In this document: positions 36,360 through 46,298 of the stretch, in pieces | Position numbering within the stretch: position 1 is the first letter of the stretch | Layout of the letters: every line of letters starts with the position of its first letter | Assembly (NCBI RefSeq): GCF_000711985.1 | Contig: NZ_KL544005.1 | Location: 1,191,970 to 1,255,969 of the forward strand | Source: Rheinheimera texasensis DSM 17496 | Lineage (GTDB): Bacteria > Pseudomonadota > Gammaproteobacteria > Enterobacterales > Alteromonadaceae | Direction of reading: 5' to 3' | Length of the DNA: 64,000 bases | Made by a program: the position numbers and the translations under genes | Notes under the pieces: model-generated | What the model was told of the DNA's origin: nothing | Databases searched by the model: none | What the model saw: only the letters and a program-made list of their open reading frames with translations

Positions 36360-39173
36360 TTACAGCTTGTAGCTGAAGCCTAACAGGTAGGTTTTGCCGT
36401 ACTGTTGATAATCGCGGATCTTCAGCGCATCGCCTTGGGTTGATACAAATGGCTCGTCGGTTAAGTTCTGGCCTTGCAGGAAGATAGACAGACCGTCTAA
36501 CTCTTTAAAGCCTGCTTCGCCGAAGTCGTAACCAATTTGCGCATCAACAATAGTCTCGCCTTCGATATCCACTTGTTGCGTGTCGAAACCGATACCGTAG
36601 ACGTCACCTTTGAAGTCACCACGTTTACGCGCGCTGACGCGGGCCTGGAAGCCATTGCGCTCGAAGAACGCAGTCGCAGAAATGATTTCTTTTGACAGGC
36701 CTGGCAGCTCGTAATCTTTGCCCAGCGGGTCCTGAATATCCTGATCAACGATGGTGTAGCTGGCGATCAGACCAAAACCTTCCAGAATATCGCTGACTGC
36801 GTTCAGTGGAACTGTTGCAGAGAATTCAGTACCTTGCAGCGTACCGCCGCCACCGTTCACTTTACCTGAACCGGTCGCACGTGAAGATGGAGGTACCTGA
36901 CCAGTGCTCGGATCAGCGACACCGGCTAAGTCAACCTGATACTTACCGTCGAAGATCCACTCGTTCAGATCTTTCCAGAAGTAAGCCACAGAGAAATAAC
37001 CTTCATCAGAGAAGTAGTTCTCATACGACAGGTCGATACCCAGTGCTTCTTTAGGTTCCAGCAGCGGGTTACCACCGCTGACGCTCCAGTTGTTGCCGTT
37101 GCTGTCAACTTGCTGGCTATATGTCGCGCCAACAGAAGCGTTCATGTCACCCATTAATGGACGGGACAGTGTCTTCGCTGCGCCAAAACGCACGGACTGG
37201 TTCTCAGCTACGTCAAAAATCAGGTTCAGGCTTGGCAGCACATGGCTGTAGCTGTGATCGATATCTGTTGGTGAAGCCACAATCAGGCCATTTACAGTAC
37301 CAAAGGCCGTCCCTTGTGAATCCTGTTCAGTTTTGACATAACGCACACCGATACTACCGGTGACCGGGATACTGCCCACTTCGGCTTCTAAATCCGCTTG
37401 GGTGTACAGTGAGGTCACATCTTCGCCGACAGTCCAGGTTTTGAATGAGTGGCTTTGATTCGTCAGGCTTTCGGCGGTCAGTACGTAATAACCGTCGTTC
37501 AGCATTGCGCCTGAATCATAAGCAATCATGTTGCCCATACCGATGAAGTCCAGGTTCACAGTGCCCATGCGGTACTTCTCAGGCACAGAGACCATGGCCG
37601 GGAAATCTTTTAAAGTCATGAAGTAACCTTCAGACTTTTTCTCTTTTTCACGAGTTTTGTAAGAAGCACCGTAATGCATCTTAGTGAACATGCCGGCATC
37701 TTCCAGCATCTGAGTCGCCGCCAGTTTAAAGGCGTTCATTTCGTCATCAACAGTTGGCGCGTTGATAAAACCGTCTTGTGCGGTGTTTTCGTACAGGTCG
37801 TTACCGACCACACCGAATTTCTGGTTCAGTGCTGTACTCCAGCCCCAGCTGCGTGGGCCACCCAGTTTAATCAGGTTGTAATCACCGTAGTTCAGGCTTG
37901 GTGTAAAGACGGCGCCTGAGTTACCCGGCTTCAGTTCATAGCTCAGGTTGTCACCGACACCCAGCTTGTCACCCCGGCCAGTACCGGCGTAGCTTTCGAA
38001 AGACCAAATTTCACGCTCAACCGATGAGTGGCTGGCATCAAAGTTTAAGGTCCAGTCGTCATTCAGGTTGTAATCAGCGTTGAAACCAAAAGCGTTCATT
38101 TTGGCGTCACGGTTTTCCAGGTCGTTACGGACAACCAGGTATTCATTGCTGACTTTACCTTTAGTGACGAAACCTGTTGCCGGGTCTACTTCAACTGCTG
38201 AAGTGCCACGGTTGTAACCCCAGGCGAATGGAATTTCGATACCACGCAGGATTTTCTCGTCAGAGAAATCTACATACAGCGCGTCAAACGTCATTTTCAG
38301 TTTGTCGTTTGGTGCAGCTTCCACCACTAACAAGGCAGAGTCACGGTCCAGCACCGATGAACGGACAAACGGCTTGGCACCACCGAGGATTGAGTAGTTT
38401 TTACCGTCGACAGAAAACTCCGGGTAACCCCAGGCGTTCCAGCGTTTTTCCTGGTTTGGCGAGCTCATTTTTGAGTAAGCAAAAGCTACACCGACAGTGT
38501 CATTGGCGAATTTGTCAATGTAAGAGAAAGTACCACGGGCGCCTGAGTCTTTGCCGTCCGGGTTCAGTTTGTCCAGGCTGGTCATTTCGTACTGGCCGTT
38601 GAACTGAATAGTGCGCTCACGGCTTAATGGTTTGACCGTCTGCATGTCGATGACACCGGCGATGCCTTCGGCTTCCAGTGTGGCGTTTGGTGTTTTATAA
38701 ACCGTGACGCCACTCATGATTTCAGACGGGTATAAATCGAATTCTACGCCGCGGTTGTCGCCGATAGAGACTTGCTCACGGCCGTTGAAGGTGGTGGCGC
38801 TTTCGTTTTCACCGAAACCACGGATACTGACTTTGCTGGCGCGGCCGTCCAGACGCTGTGACGCCAGACCTGGCAGGCGGGAAATCGATTCAGCGATACT
38901 GGAATCCGGTAATTTACCGATGTCTTCAGCGGAAATAGATTCCACCACGTTGGTAGAGAAACGTTTTGTGTTGATCGATTCAACGACAGAACGACGGAAG
39001 CCTTTGATTTCAATCACTTCAACTGCAGCTTCGGCTTTGGCTTTAGCACGGGCTTCAGTAGGTGTGAGTTTTTTGCCGGCATCTGCAGCAGCTTCTTGTG
39101 CTGCAAAGCCTGAGGTGCTGAAACCGGCGGCAGCCAGTGCCAGCGTCAGTACGCTGAGTTTATAGTGTTTCAT
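36360..39173 (-). CDS. TonB-dependent outer-membrane receptor, probably for malto-oligosaccharides
   Basis: A 937-residue protein with a signal peptide (residues 1 to about 24, ending GFAA), an Ala/Lys-rich spacer, a TonB-box-like VEVIEIKGFR near residue 50, a plug domain (FSTNVVESISAEDIGKLPDSSIAESISRLPG) and a barrel ending in aromatic FSYKL. It has the style of the Xanthomonas/Caulobacter-type receptors that import sugars with TonB energy. Starch-linked neighbours and a shared operator imply malto-oligosaccharide transport (inference). ATG 39173 has AAGGG upstream. Confidence 0.92.
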   Translation of the reverse strand: MKHYKLSVLTLALAAAGFSTSGFAAQEAAADAGKKLTPTEARAKAKAEAAVEVIEIKGFRRSVVESINTKRFSTNVVESISAEDIGKLPDSSIAESISRLPGLASQRLDGRASKVSIRGFGENESATTFNGREQVSIGDNRGVEFDLYPSEIMSGVTVYKTPNATLEAEGIAGVIDMQTVKPLSRERTIQFNGQYEMTSLDKLNPDGKDSGARGTFSYIDKFANDTVGVAFAYSKMSSPNQEKRWNAWGYPEFSVDGKNYSILGGAKPFVRSSVLDRDSALLVVEAAPNDKLKMTFDALYVDFSDEKILRGIEIPFAWGYNRGTSAVEVDPATGFVTKGKVSNEYLVVRNDLENRDAKMNAFGFNADYNLNDDWTLNFDASHSSVEREIWSFESYAGTGRGDKLGVGDNLSYELKPGNSGAVFTPSLNYGDYNLIKLGGPRSWGWSTALNQKFGVVGNDLYENTAQDGFINAPTVDDEMNAFKLAATQMLEDAGMFTKMHYGASYKTREKEKKSEGYFMTLKDFPAMVSVPEKYRMGTVNLDFIGMGNMIAYDSGAMLNDGYYVLTAESLTNQSHSFKTWTVGEDVTSLYTQADLEAEVGSIPVTGSIGVRYVKTEQDSQGTAFGTVNGLIVASPTDIDHSYSHVLPSLNLIFDVAENQSVRFGAAKTLSRPLMGDMNASVGATYSQQVDSNGNNWSVSGGNPLLEPKEALGIDLSYENYFSDEGYFSVAYFWKDLNEWIFDGKYQVDLAGVADPSTGQVPPSSRATGSGKVNGGGGTLQGTEFSATVPLNAVSDILEGFGLIASYTIVDQDIQDPLGKDYELPGLSKEIISATAFFERNGFQARVSARKRGDFKGDVYGIGFDTQQVDIEGETIVDAQIGYDFGEAGFKELDGLSIFLQGQNLTDEPFVSTQGDALKIRDYQQYGKTYLLGFSYKL

Positions 39174-39287
39174 TGCCCTTCATCCCCGGTGTGGTGTTTC
39201 ATAGTTATTTGGTTGTGCTCTCCATACCGAGCGGCATGAAAGATGACAACCATGCTATTTCTATGTGGAACCTCCCCCCGATACAAC

Positions 39288-39303
39288 ATGAATACGTATT
39301 CAT
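39288..39303. promoter_or_regulatory. LacI-family operator upstream of the TonB receptor
   Basis: The perfect 16-bp palindrome ATGAATACGTATTCAT, 115 nt before the receptor ATG. Same core as 14040-14053. Probable site for the regulator at 19395-20441. Confidence 0.65.
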
Positions 39304-39577
39304 AATCACGCTTTTGCGCCGGAGCAGTGCAACTTTTCGAAACCTTGCACCAGCCGTGTGCAATCAGCGCTTTTGTTGTTGGGTTTTCCGGCAGAACCGC
39401 ACTGAAATGTCCCAACATCGAGGCCAGCCCCATGTAACGAATAGCACAGAATTTGTGAAAAAAATGATTAGTTTCAAATTGAAGCAGTGTTCTATTCAGA
39501 CGGCAGTAATTCAGGGAGCCGATGAGACCGGGGAAAGCAGAAATCAGGCAATTTGCTGCGGCAAGGCAACAGCAAAT

Positions 39578-39591
39578 TGCATACGTATGCA
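39578..39591. promoter_or_regulatory. Second palindrome related to the LacI-type operator
   Basis: The perfect 14-bp palindrome TGCATACGTATGCA shares ATACGTAT with the main operator. It lies about 290 nt further upstream of the receptor, a distance allowing looping between two bound dimers (inference). Confidence 0.4.
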
Positions 39592-39619
39592 CAAATCTTT
39601 CAACAGATTATGCAGGAGC

Positions 39620-41065
39620 CTAAAACTGCCGGCTCCAGCTCAGGAACAGTTCTGATTGCCAGTCACGACTGCCGCTGGCTTTATCCAATGTATTGCTGAA
39701 CTCAAGCCCCCATTTCCATTGGTCGGCCTGCTCGCGCCATTGTTGTTCAGTGCGCCACAGCAACACAGTGCGGGCTGGTAATTGCGTCTGGGTCCATTGC
39801 GAAGGTAAATCCACCCGGCCACCGTCGACGTTTAGCCGCAACCAGGCCAGCTTGTTATGCCAGCTGGTCTGACTGTCGAGCTGGGTCAGGACCCCGATAT
39901 TCAGCACTTTGCTGTCATTGTCGTACGAGGTACCAAAAGCACGGCCATAACGACGGTAACCATCAAAATGAGTGCTGTGTTCGTAATAACAGTTAAATTT
40001 GCGATCATTACTGCAGTCAATAGCCGTATCCAGTGCTTCAAGATAGACACGACTACTCAGCACGCGGATATAAGTATCGATACCCAGCTGGTACGACACT
40101 TTGTACAGCTGCAGATTTTTGGTGCCAAAGTCATCGGCAATCGCTGACCAGTAAACACCGACCGGCTGGCCCAGCAAGCTGGTGCTCCAGCGTAAATCGT
40201 AGCCGGCCAGCATGTTTTCGGTGCCTTCAATTTGACCGCCACGGAACAGGCCGTCAAACCAGTCATTCAGGCCATTACCATAACCTTCGCCACCATACGT
40301 CATCACCCAGCTAAAGCCCATCTCCAGTGAATTCAGCGGTTTGATGCCGAGGCGCGCTTGCCATAGTTTGGCATCAGGCACATGGGCACGGCTGCTGAGC
40401 TGGCCAAAGCTGGTGGTGAATGTCCAGGCCGGCAGCCAGTCATCTGCATCAGCAATGCTGGAGTTGCGACTCAGGGTTATGGCCGGTACTGGTCGGGCAT
40501 TGGTAGACAAAATGGCGCTGGTATCAAAAGACGGGCCCCAGTATTTTTCCAGTGCACCGGCGCTGACAATCCAGTTGCCGGCTTTGACTGCGACATAACT
40601 GCCGTCGAGGCGGGATTTATTCTGGTCAAACGGCTGACTGACCTGACTGACCTGCAGCCGCGCGCTGACACGCTCGGTCTGATAACTGCCGCTGGCCTGC
40701 GCTTGAGCTTTGTCACGTAAGGTATCGCCGAAACGCACAAAGGCCGGCTGTTCAGTTTCACCGGCGAGGCTCAGGCTGGCCTGTACTTCCCGCCGGTCAC
40801 GTTGCCAAATCATCATGACACGCTGCAGCGCCTGTTGTGCATCCTCATCCAGCGTTGCCGGGTCCAGTTGCTGCAAGTCCTGCACAATGCCGGCCCACAT
40901 CAGTGGATAAGTGTTGATGGGCTGACGGATAAAACCTGCATCCGACAGCAGCTGAATATCATTGCGCAGCGACAAATCATCCGCTTCAATCCACCAGCCG
41001 GCCAAAGCCGGTGTGCTGACAGCTGCGGCAGCACAAACCAACAGAGATAACAGTTTGAGTTTCAA
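39620..41065 (-). CDS. Wzi-like capsule-assembly outer-membrane protein
   Basis: A 481-residue protein with a signal peptide (residues 1 to about 22, ending ALAG) and a beta-barrel composition ending FLSWSRQF. The opening WWIEADDLSLRNDIQLLSDAG and the WAGIVQDL segment fit the capsule assembly Wzi family; Wzi anchors surface polysaccharide. No other capsule genes are here, so the role is open. The start is TTG at 41065: an in-frame stop lies just upstream and AAGGGA sits 7 nt away; a nearby ATG is out of frame. Confidence 0.82.
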   Translation of the reverse strand: MKLKLLSLLVCAAAAVSTPALAGWWIEADDLSLRNDIQLLSDAGFIRQPINTYPLMWAGIVQDLQQLDPATLDEDAQQALQRVMMIWQRDRREVQASLSLAGETEQPAFVRFGDTLRDKAQAQASGSYQTERVSARLQVSQVSQPFDQNKSRLDGSYVAVKAGNWIVSAGALEKYWGPSFDTSAILSTNARPVPAITLSRNSSIADADDWLPAWTFTTSFGQLSSRAHVPDAKLWQARLGIKPLNSLEMGFSWVMTYGGEGYGNGLNDWFDGLFRGGQIEGTENMLAGYDLRWSTSLLGQPVGVYWSAIADDFGTKNLQLYKVSYQLGIDTYIRVLSSRVYLEALDTAIDCSNDRKFNCYYEHSTHFDGYRRYGRAFGTSYDNDSKVLNIGVLTQLDSQTSWHNKLAWLRLNVDGGRVDLPSQWTQTQLPARTVLLWRTEQQWREQADQWKWGLEFSNTLDKASGSRDWQSELFLSWSRQF

Positions 41066-41204
41066 AATTCATTCCCTTGGCGAAAAGTTGGGCCGATTAT
41101 ACACGGCGACACTCAGCCACCAAATGGCTGCTGCCGCATCCGGTACAATTTCACTACAAATCTGCTGTTGCCGTCTGTCATGCGGTGCGTGACCGCCCTA
41201 ACGC

Positions 41205-41228
41205 AAAACGGGACCGAAGTCCCGTTTT
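41205..41228 (-). terminator. Intrinsic terminator of the M13 peptidase gene
   Basis: A 10-bp perfect stem AAAACGGGAC / GTCCCGTTTT closed by a TTCG tetraloop on the minus strand, just after the stop at 41248. Confidence 0.85.
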
Positions 41229-41247
41229 GTCTGACAAATAACTGCGA

Positions 41248-43314
41248 TTACCAGATCTTCACGCGGACATCATCCGGCCGGTACATACCGTCGCCCGGTT
41301 TGACGTCATAAGCCTGATAAAATTCCGGCATATTCGACAACACGCCCAGCACGCGATACATGCCCGGTGAATGTGGCCCGGTGATAATTTGCTGACGCAG
41401 CGCTTCGTCACGGAACTTGATCCGCCAGACTTGCGCCCAGCCGATAAAGAAGCGTTTCTCGCCGGTAAAACCGTCGATCACCGGCGCTGGTTTGCCGCCA
41501 AGCGAGTTCTGATAAGCGCGGTAAGACACGGTCAGACCACCGAGGTCAGCGATGTTCTCGCCAAGGCCCAAAGCACCCTGCAGGTGCAAATCATCAATCG
41601 GATTAAAGGCGCTGTACTGGTCAATCATCAGCTGCGCACGTTGTTTAAATTTCTGTTCATCGTCCGGCGTCCACCAGTCACGCAGGTTGCCGTCACCGTC
41701 GGAGCGGCGACCCTGATCATCAAAACCATGGGTAATTTCATGGCCAATCACGCCGCCGATAGCACCATAGTTCACCGCATCATCAGCTTCGACGTTAAAA
41801 AACGGTGGTTGCAGAATCGCCGCAGGGAACACGATTTCATTCATCGTGGAGCTGTAATAAGCGTTGACGGTTTGCGGTGTCATGCCCCAGTCAGTGCGGT
41901 CGACCGGTTTGCCGAGTCGGCCGGTATTGCGCTGATATTCACAGGCACTGCTGCGCTGCATATTGCCGACTAAATCACCGGCTTTGATCTCCAGACAGCT
42001 GTAATCACGCCAGACATCCGGGTAACCAATTTTGGTATTAAACTTCGCGAGCTTGGCCAGAGCCTGTTGTTTGGTCTCAGGGCTCATCCACTCCAGGCCG
42101 TTGATGGATTGCTCAAAGGCGGCACGCAGATTTTTGATCAGCTGCTCCATCCGTGCTTTAGCTTCCGGTTTGAAGTGTTTTTCCACATACAACTTACCGA
42201 CCATAAAGCCCAGCGCTTCATCGATGGCGGCAACTGCCCGCTCTTCCCGCGGTTTTTGTTGCTGCAGACCATTCAGTGCACGGCCATAGAAATCAAAACT
42301 CGCCTGTTCAAAACCACTGGCCAGCAGGGCGGCATGGCTGCGGATTAAATGAAACTTCAGGTACAGCTGCCAGTCGGCCAGGCTGATCTGGCTTTGCAGT
42401 TTGGCAAACTCGGTTAGATAAGTCGGCTGACGCACTACCAGACTGTCGATAGCCGGCAAACCTGCGCCTTCAAGGAAACCAGCCCAGTTAAAACCAGGCG
42501 CTGCAGTGGCCAGTTCTGCCGGCGTCATTTTATTGTAAGTCGCAGTGCGGTCGCGGTTTTGGACGCGGCTCCACTGAATAGTCGCCAGCTGTTGCTCAAT
42601 GGCGTAAATCCGGTCCGCGGCGGCAGAACCGTCCGGCCAACCGGCTAATTCCCAGAATTTTGCAATCATCCAGCGGTACTGCTGTTTGATTTTTTCCGCT
42701 TTTTCGTCAGTTTTTAGATAGTTATCCCGATCTGGCATGCCTAAACCGGATTGATTGACCAGGCTGATGTATTGGGTGGAGTTTTTCTGGTCCTGCCCGA
42801 CGAACAATGTCACCGGCGTACCATAGCGCTGTGCCTGCAGTTTGCCCCAGAACATGGCCAGTTCGTCGGCTGTTTTCAGCGCGTCGATAGCGGCAATATC
42901 AGCGGCGAGTGGTTGCAGGCCCAGTTGTTCAATAGTCGCGGTGTCCATAAAAGCCCGGTATAAATCGCCGATCTTCTGCGCGTCTGTACCGCCTTCAGCC
43001 GGTTTAGCGGCTTGTTGCTGGATGAGTTCCAACACATGTTTTTCGGCGTTATACCGCAATTCGTCGAAGCTGCCCCACCGCGATTTATCCGCTGGGATCT
43101 CGGTTTTCGCCAACCAGTTGCCGTTGACGTAACGGAAGAAATCTTGCTGCGGCTTGACCTGTGTATCCAGATTGCCCAATTCGATGCCGGATTTCAGCTG
43201 TACGGCTTCAACCTGAGCTTGCGGAGCCACAGTTTCCGGCGCTTTGCCACAGCCCGTCAGATGAAAAGTCAGCGCAGCCGCCACGGCCAGCGCAATCACA
43301 GTTTTTTGCGACAT
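41248..43314 (-). CDS. Lipoprotein M13-family zinc metallopeptidase (PepO/neprilysin-like)
   Basis: A 688-residue protein with a lipobox LTGC at about residues 18-21, so it is membrane-anchored in the envelope. The gluzincin zinc site HEITH (HExxH) lies near residue 523 in VIGHEITHGFDDQGR, with the third-ligand glutamate in ENIADLGG, and NAYYSSTMNEIVFPAA is the M13 substrate segment. M13 enzymes cut oligopeptides. I chose ATG 43314 with GGGGAA upstream; an earlier in-frame start lacks this and precedes the lipoprotein signal. Confidence 0.93.
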   Translation of the reverse strand: MSQKTVIALAVAAALTFHLTGCGKAPETVAPQAQVEAVQLKSGIELGNLDTQVKPQQDFFRYVNGNWLAKTEIPADKSRWGSFDELRYNAEKHVLELIQQQAAKPAEGGTDAQKIGDLYRAFMDTATIEQLGLQPLAADIAAIDALKTADELAMFWGKLQAQRYGTPVTLFVGQDQKNSTQYISLVNQSGLGMPDRDNYLKTDEKAEKIKQQYRWMIAKFWELAGWPDGSAAADRIYAIEQQLATIQWSRVQNRDRTATYNKMTPAELATAAPGFNWAGFLEGAGLPAIDSLVVRQPTYLTEFAKLQSQISLADWQLYLKFHLIRSHAALLASGFEQASFDFYGRALNGLQQQKPREERAVAAIDEALGFMVGKLYVEKHFKPEAKARMEQLIKNLRAAFEQSINGLEWMSPETKQQALAKLAKFNTKIGYPDVWRDYSCLEIKAGDLVGNMQRSSACEYQRNTGRLGKPVDRTDWGMTPQTVNAYYSSTMNEIVFPAAILQPPFFNVEADDAVNYGAIGGVIGHEITHGFDDQGRRSDGDGNLRDWWTPDDEQKFKQRAQLMIDQYSAFNPIDDLHLQGALGLGENIADLGGLTVSYRAYQNSLGGKPAPVIDGFTGEKRFFIGWAQVWRIKFRDEALRQQIITGPHSPGMYRVLGVLSNMPEFYQAYDVKPGDGMYRPDDVRVKIW

Positions 43315-43503
43315 AAGAGTTCCCCGGAACAACAATGAAATTTGTTCCGAGTGTAGTGAGGAGGAATTGAATGTCCAGCACCCGACAGGCCCAGCAACGC
43401 CGATCTGCGACGGACAGAGCATTAGCTGCTATGAACGCAGGCAATGAGCCGATGGCAGTCGATGGCGTCGGTCCGTCCATGCCATCGGCTTGGTGTTCAG
43501 GCA

Positions 43504-45129
43504 TTACACCTGAAAAGACGCCGCCTGAGTCCGTAAACGCGCAGCGAGCTCAGCCAGCGCTTCACTGGCCTCTGCACTTTGTGCTGAACTACGGCTGACC
43601 TCACCGATGCTGCCATTAAAGTCCGTGATATTCCGGTTAATCTCTTCCGCAACTATGGTTTGTTGTTCAGTCGCCGTTGAGATCTGCACGTTCATATCCA
43701 CAATGGCGGAAATAGATTGTTTGATTTGCTCCAGCACGGTGCCGGCCTGCTCCGCATTGTGCACACTGCCCTCGGCATGGCCTTGCGACTCCGTCATGGC
43801 ACTGACCGCTTCCCGCGCCGCACCCTGCAGCTTGTCAATCATACTGCGGATAGACTCAGTAGCCTGCTGGGTATTGGTTGCCAGAGTCCGCACTTCGTCT
43901 GCCACCACGGCGAAACCACGCCCGGCCTCGCCGGCCCGAGCCGCTTCAATCGCTGCATTCAGCGCCAGCAGGTTGGTCTGCGCGGCGATACTTTGAATCA
44001 CCGACAGCACCTGACTGATTTTGTCTGTTTCGCTGTTGAGCTGGCTAATCACAGTGCCAGCGCTCTGGATCGCTTCAGATAACCGGGTGATGGCGATGAT
44101 ATTGGCATTGACCTGCTGTACGCCCTGTTGCGTCTGAGCATCGGTTTGATTGGCCTGATCTGAGGTCAGCTGCGCGCTGTTCGCGACTTCCTGAATCGCC
44201 GCCGACATCTGGTTAATCGCCGTGGCGATTAAATTCGCCTGCTGTTCCTGCTCAAAGGCGGTATTACTGACCTGATGGCTGATAGTGCTCATTTCCTCAG
44301 AAGCTGCCGCCAGCTGGGCGACTGCCTGACTGAGCTCGGCAAAAAACTGCTGGACCCGCTCCACGGTCTGGTTAAACGCCAGCGCCGTCTGGGCAATTTC
44401 GTCCTGGCCTGTGACTATCGCACGCAACCGCAGATCTGACTGCTGCCCTACTGCCACTATGGTCGTCTGTAAATTTGACAGAGGCCGTTGAATAGACTGG
44501 CTAACCAGCATCGCCAGCACAACCAAAACCAAACTGACGCAAAGCACAATCAGGACAAATAACCAGAGCGTTTCTGAAAGCGTTTGTTTGGCGCCTTCTG
44601 TAAATCTTGCCGATTCAGTCAGTTGCAGTTCAATCAACCGGTTTAAAGCAACACTCAGCGGGTCTGCATTGGTATAGAGCTGCTCGTTAAATGCAGCACC
44701 ATCCATCCCTTCGATTTGGCCCTGACTGAGTTGCGTCCGGTACTGTTGAAGTTGGGAGGTCCATGTCACGATTAGTCGCTCAGCCTCGGCGACCAGCTGA
44801 GTCTCCTCCTGGGTTAACTGAGTACTCCGGTAAGCCTGCCACGCCTTTTTTGCATCTTGCTCTGCAGCATCTATGGCACTGATCGCCTGTTGTGCGCTCA
44901 GCAAACCACCGCGGTGCTTATGCAAAGTATCAACAATGGTCACAGCATAGGCATCTGATACCTGCTTAATCTGTTGCAAGGGTTGGACTCGATCCACATA
45001 TAAGCTATCGACTCCGGCAGCCAACAACTTCATGTCATACAACGACAGAGCACACAGCATGACCAATGCTGTTAAGGGTAATACGGCCAATATAATCAGA
45101 CGACTACGAACTTTTATTTGGTTCAGCAT
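43504..45129 (-). CDS. Methyl-accepting chemotaxis protein
   Basis: A 541-residue chemoreceptor: membrane helix at residues 10-30, a helical periplasmic sensor of about 150 residues (four-helix-bundle style), a second helix near 185-205, a HAMP domain, and the cytoplasmic signalling tip [22 protein letters not shown]. It relays ligand sensing to CheA/CheW. The ligand is unknown; a nearby chemotactic role in finding polysaccharides is only a guess. A 9-bp inverted repeat (CCGATGGCA / TGCCATCGG, 43449-43488) follows the stop, without a T-run. Confidence 0.93.
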   Translation of the reverse strand: MLNQIKVRSRLIILAVLPLTALVMLCALSLYDMKLLAAGVDSLYVDRVQPLQQIKQVSDAYAVTIVDTLHKHRGGLLSAQQAISAIDAAEQDAKKAWQAYRSTQLTQEETQLVAEAERLIVTWTSQLQQYRTQLSQGQIEGMDGAAFNEQLYTNADPLSVALNRLIELQLTESARFTEGAKQTLSETLWLFVLIVLCVSLVLVVLAMLVSQSIQRPLSNLQTTIVAVGQQSDLRLRAIVTGQDEIAQTALAFNQTVERVQQFFAELSQAVAQLAAASEEMSTISHQVSNTAFEQEQQANLIATAINQMSAAIQEVANSAQLTSDQANQTDAQTQQGVQQVNANIIAITRLSEAIQSAGTVISQLNSETDKISQVLSVIQSIAAQTNLLALNAAIEAARAGEAGRGFAVVADEVRTLATNTQQATESIRSMIDKLQGAAREAVSAMTESQGHAEGSVHNAEQAGTVLEQIKQSISAIVDMNVQISTATEQQTIVAEEINRNITDFNGSIGEVSRSSAQSAEASEALAELAARLRTQAASFQV

Positions 45130-45288
45130 ATTAAACCCGGCTTTTTCTGCTTAAAAATTCAGCTTAGTTCAGACTTGAATCCCTGCACGCCGATTTCCCT
45201 GTTGATTTGCCGGACAAAGTTTGCGTTTACGAATATTTTTCAGGATGATAGGAAAAACAATACCGATTAAACCGACAAGGAATTCCCG

Positions 45289-45702
45289 ATGACAGACTCT
45301 ATCCTCGCCTCTATAGCCGGTTTACCGGCCTTTCTGAGCTTTTTTGTGTTGGCTATTTTGTTAATCCTGCTGTTTTGCCGCTTTTACAGCTGGGTCACCC
45401 CCCACGACGAATTCGCGTTGATCCGCGCCAATAACCCGGCCGCAGCCATCGCCTTTGTCGGCGCGCTGCTTGGTTTTGCCCTGCCACTGGCCAGCGCCAT
45501 CGAACATTCGATTTCTCTGGCTGATTGCGCCATTTGGGGTGCCTTTGCGCTGGTGATCCAAATCCTGACCTTTGTCGCGGTCCGAGTCACCGTCCGCCAG
45601 TTACCGCAACGCATCAGCGAAGGTGAAATTGCTTCAGGCATTTTTGCTGCCGGTTGCGCAATCGCGGTGGGCCTGATCAACGCCGCCAGCATGACATTCT
45701 GA
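45289..45702 (+). CDS. DUF350 (YjfL-like) membrane protein
   Basis: A 137-residue protein with four membrane segments in two similar halves, typical of DUF350. It is the first gene of a DUF350-ygiB-ygiC unit; 10 nt separate it from ygiB. ATG has AAGGAAT upstream. Function is unknown. Confidence 0.85.
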   Translation: MTDSILASIAGLPAFLSFFVLAILLILLFCRFYSWVTPHDEFALIRANNPAAAIAFVGALLGFALPLASAIEHSISLADCAIWGAFALVIQILTFVAVRVTVRQLPQRISEGEIASGIFAAGCAIAVGLINAASMTF

Positions 45703-45712
45703 CGGAGGAATC

Positions 45713-46288
45713 ATGAGTAAAATGACTAAACGCAGCCGCAAAGCTGCGCTGGTACTGATGGTGCCGGCCACTGGTTTTTTCCTCGCCAGCTGCAGCAGTG
45801 AAGAGCCAGTCACCACAGCAGTGTATAAAGACGCCGAAGAGTGCGCGGCTTTTTATAATCCGCCGGAAAGCTGCAAAGCCGAATTTGCCAAAGCGGAAGC
45901 GCTGCATCAGCAAGTGGCGCCGAAATATCAGACGCAGGCCGAATGTGAAGCCGATTTTGGCACCGGCAACTGCCCGCAGCCGCAGCAACAACAAGCCAGC
46001 TCCGGCGGCTTCTTTATGCCAATGATGATGGGGTTTCTTGCCGGTCAGATGCTGAATAAAAGCAGTTCTGCCAAACAATATGTGCCGACTCAGCCGCTGT
46101 ATAAATCAAAAGACGACCTGTCGACCTTCCGTACCGCCAACAATCAGCCGGTCGCCCGCCAAACCGGCCCGGTTAATGTGATGCCGTCACGGATGCAGGT
46201 TGCACCCGGAAAAATGGTCAATCGCGGTGGTTTTGGTGCTCAGGCGCAACGGCGTAGCGATCAGCAAAGTAGTTCATTCGGCGGATAG
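45713..46288 (+). CDS. ygiB: DUF1190 lipoprotein YgiB-like
   Basis: A 191-residue protein with a lipobox ASCSS near residue 26-30. The cysteine-rich start of the mature part (EECAAFYNPPESC, ECEADFGTGNC) is a DUF1190/YgiB hallmark; a Gly/Met patch and a glutamine-rich tail follow. GGAGGAATC precedes the ATG. Found with DUF350 and the YgiC-type ligase throughout gammaproteobacteria; role unknown, probably envelope. Confidence 0.85.
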   Translation: MSKMTKRSRKAALVLMVPATGFFLASCSSEEPVTTAVYKDAEECAAFYNPPESCKAEFAKAEALHQQVAPKYQTQAECEADFGTGNCPQPQQQQASSGGFFMPMMMGFLAGQMLNKSSSAKQYVPTQPLYKSKDDLSTFRTANNQPVARQTGPVNVMPSRMQVAPGKMVNRGGFGAQAQRRSDQQSSSFGG

Positions 46289-46298
46289 GATTATTGCG

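Larger units (their letters stand above)
39174..39619. other. Promoter region of the TonB receptor
   Basis: A 446-nt gene-free stretch holding two CG-centred palindromes (39288-39303 and 39578-39591) and the leader of the receptor. No ORF with a plausible ribosome-binding site or codon pattern was found on either strand. Confidence 0.6.
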
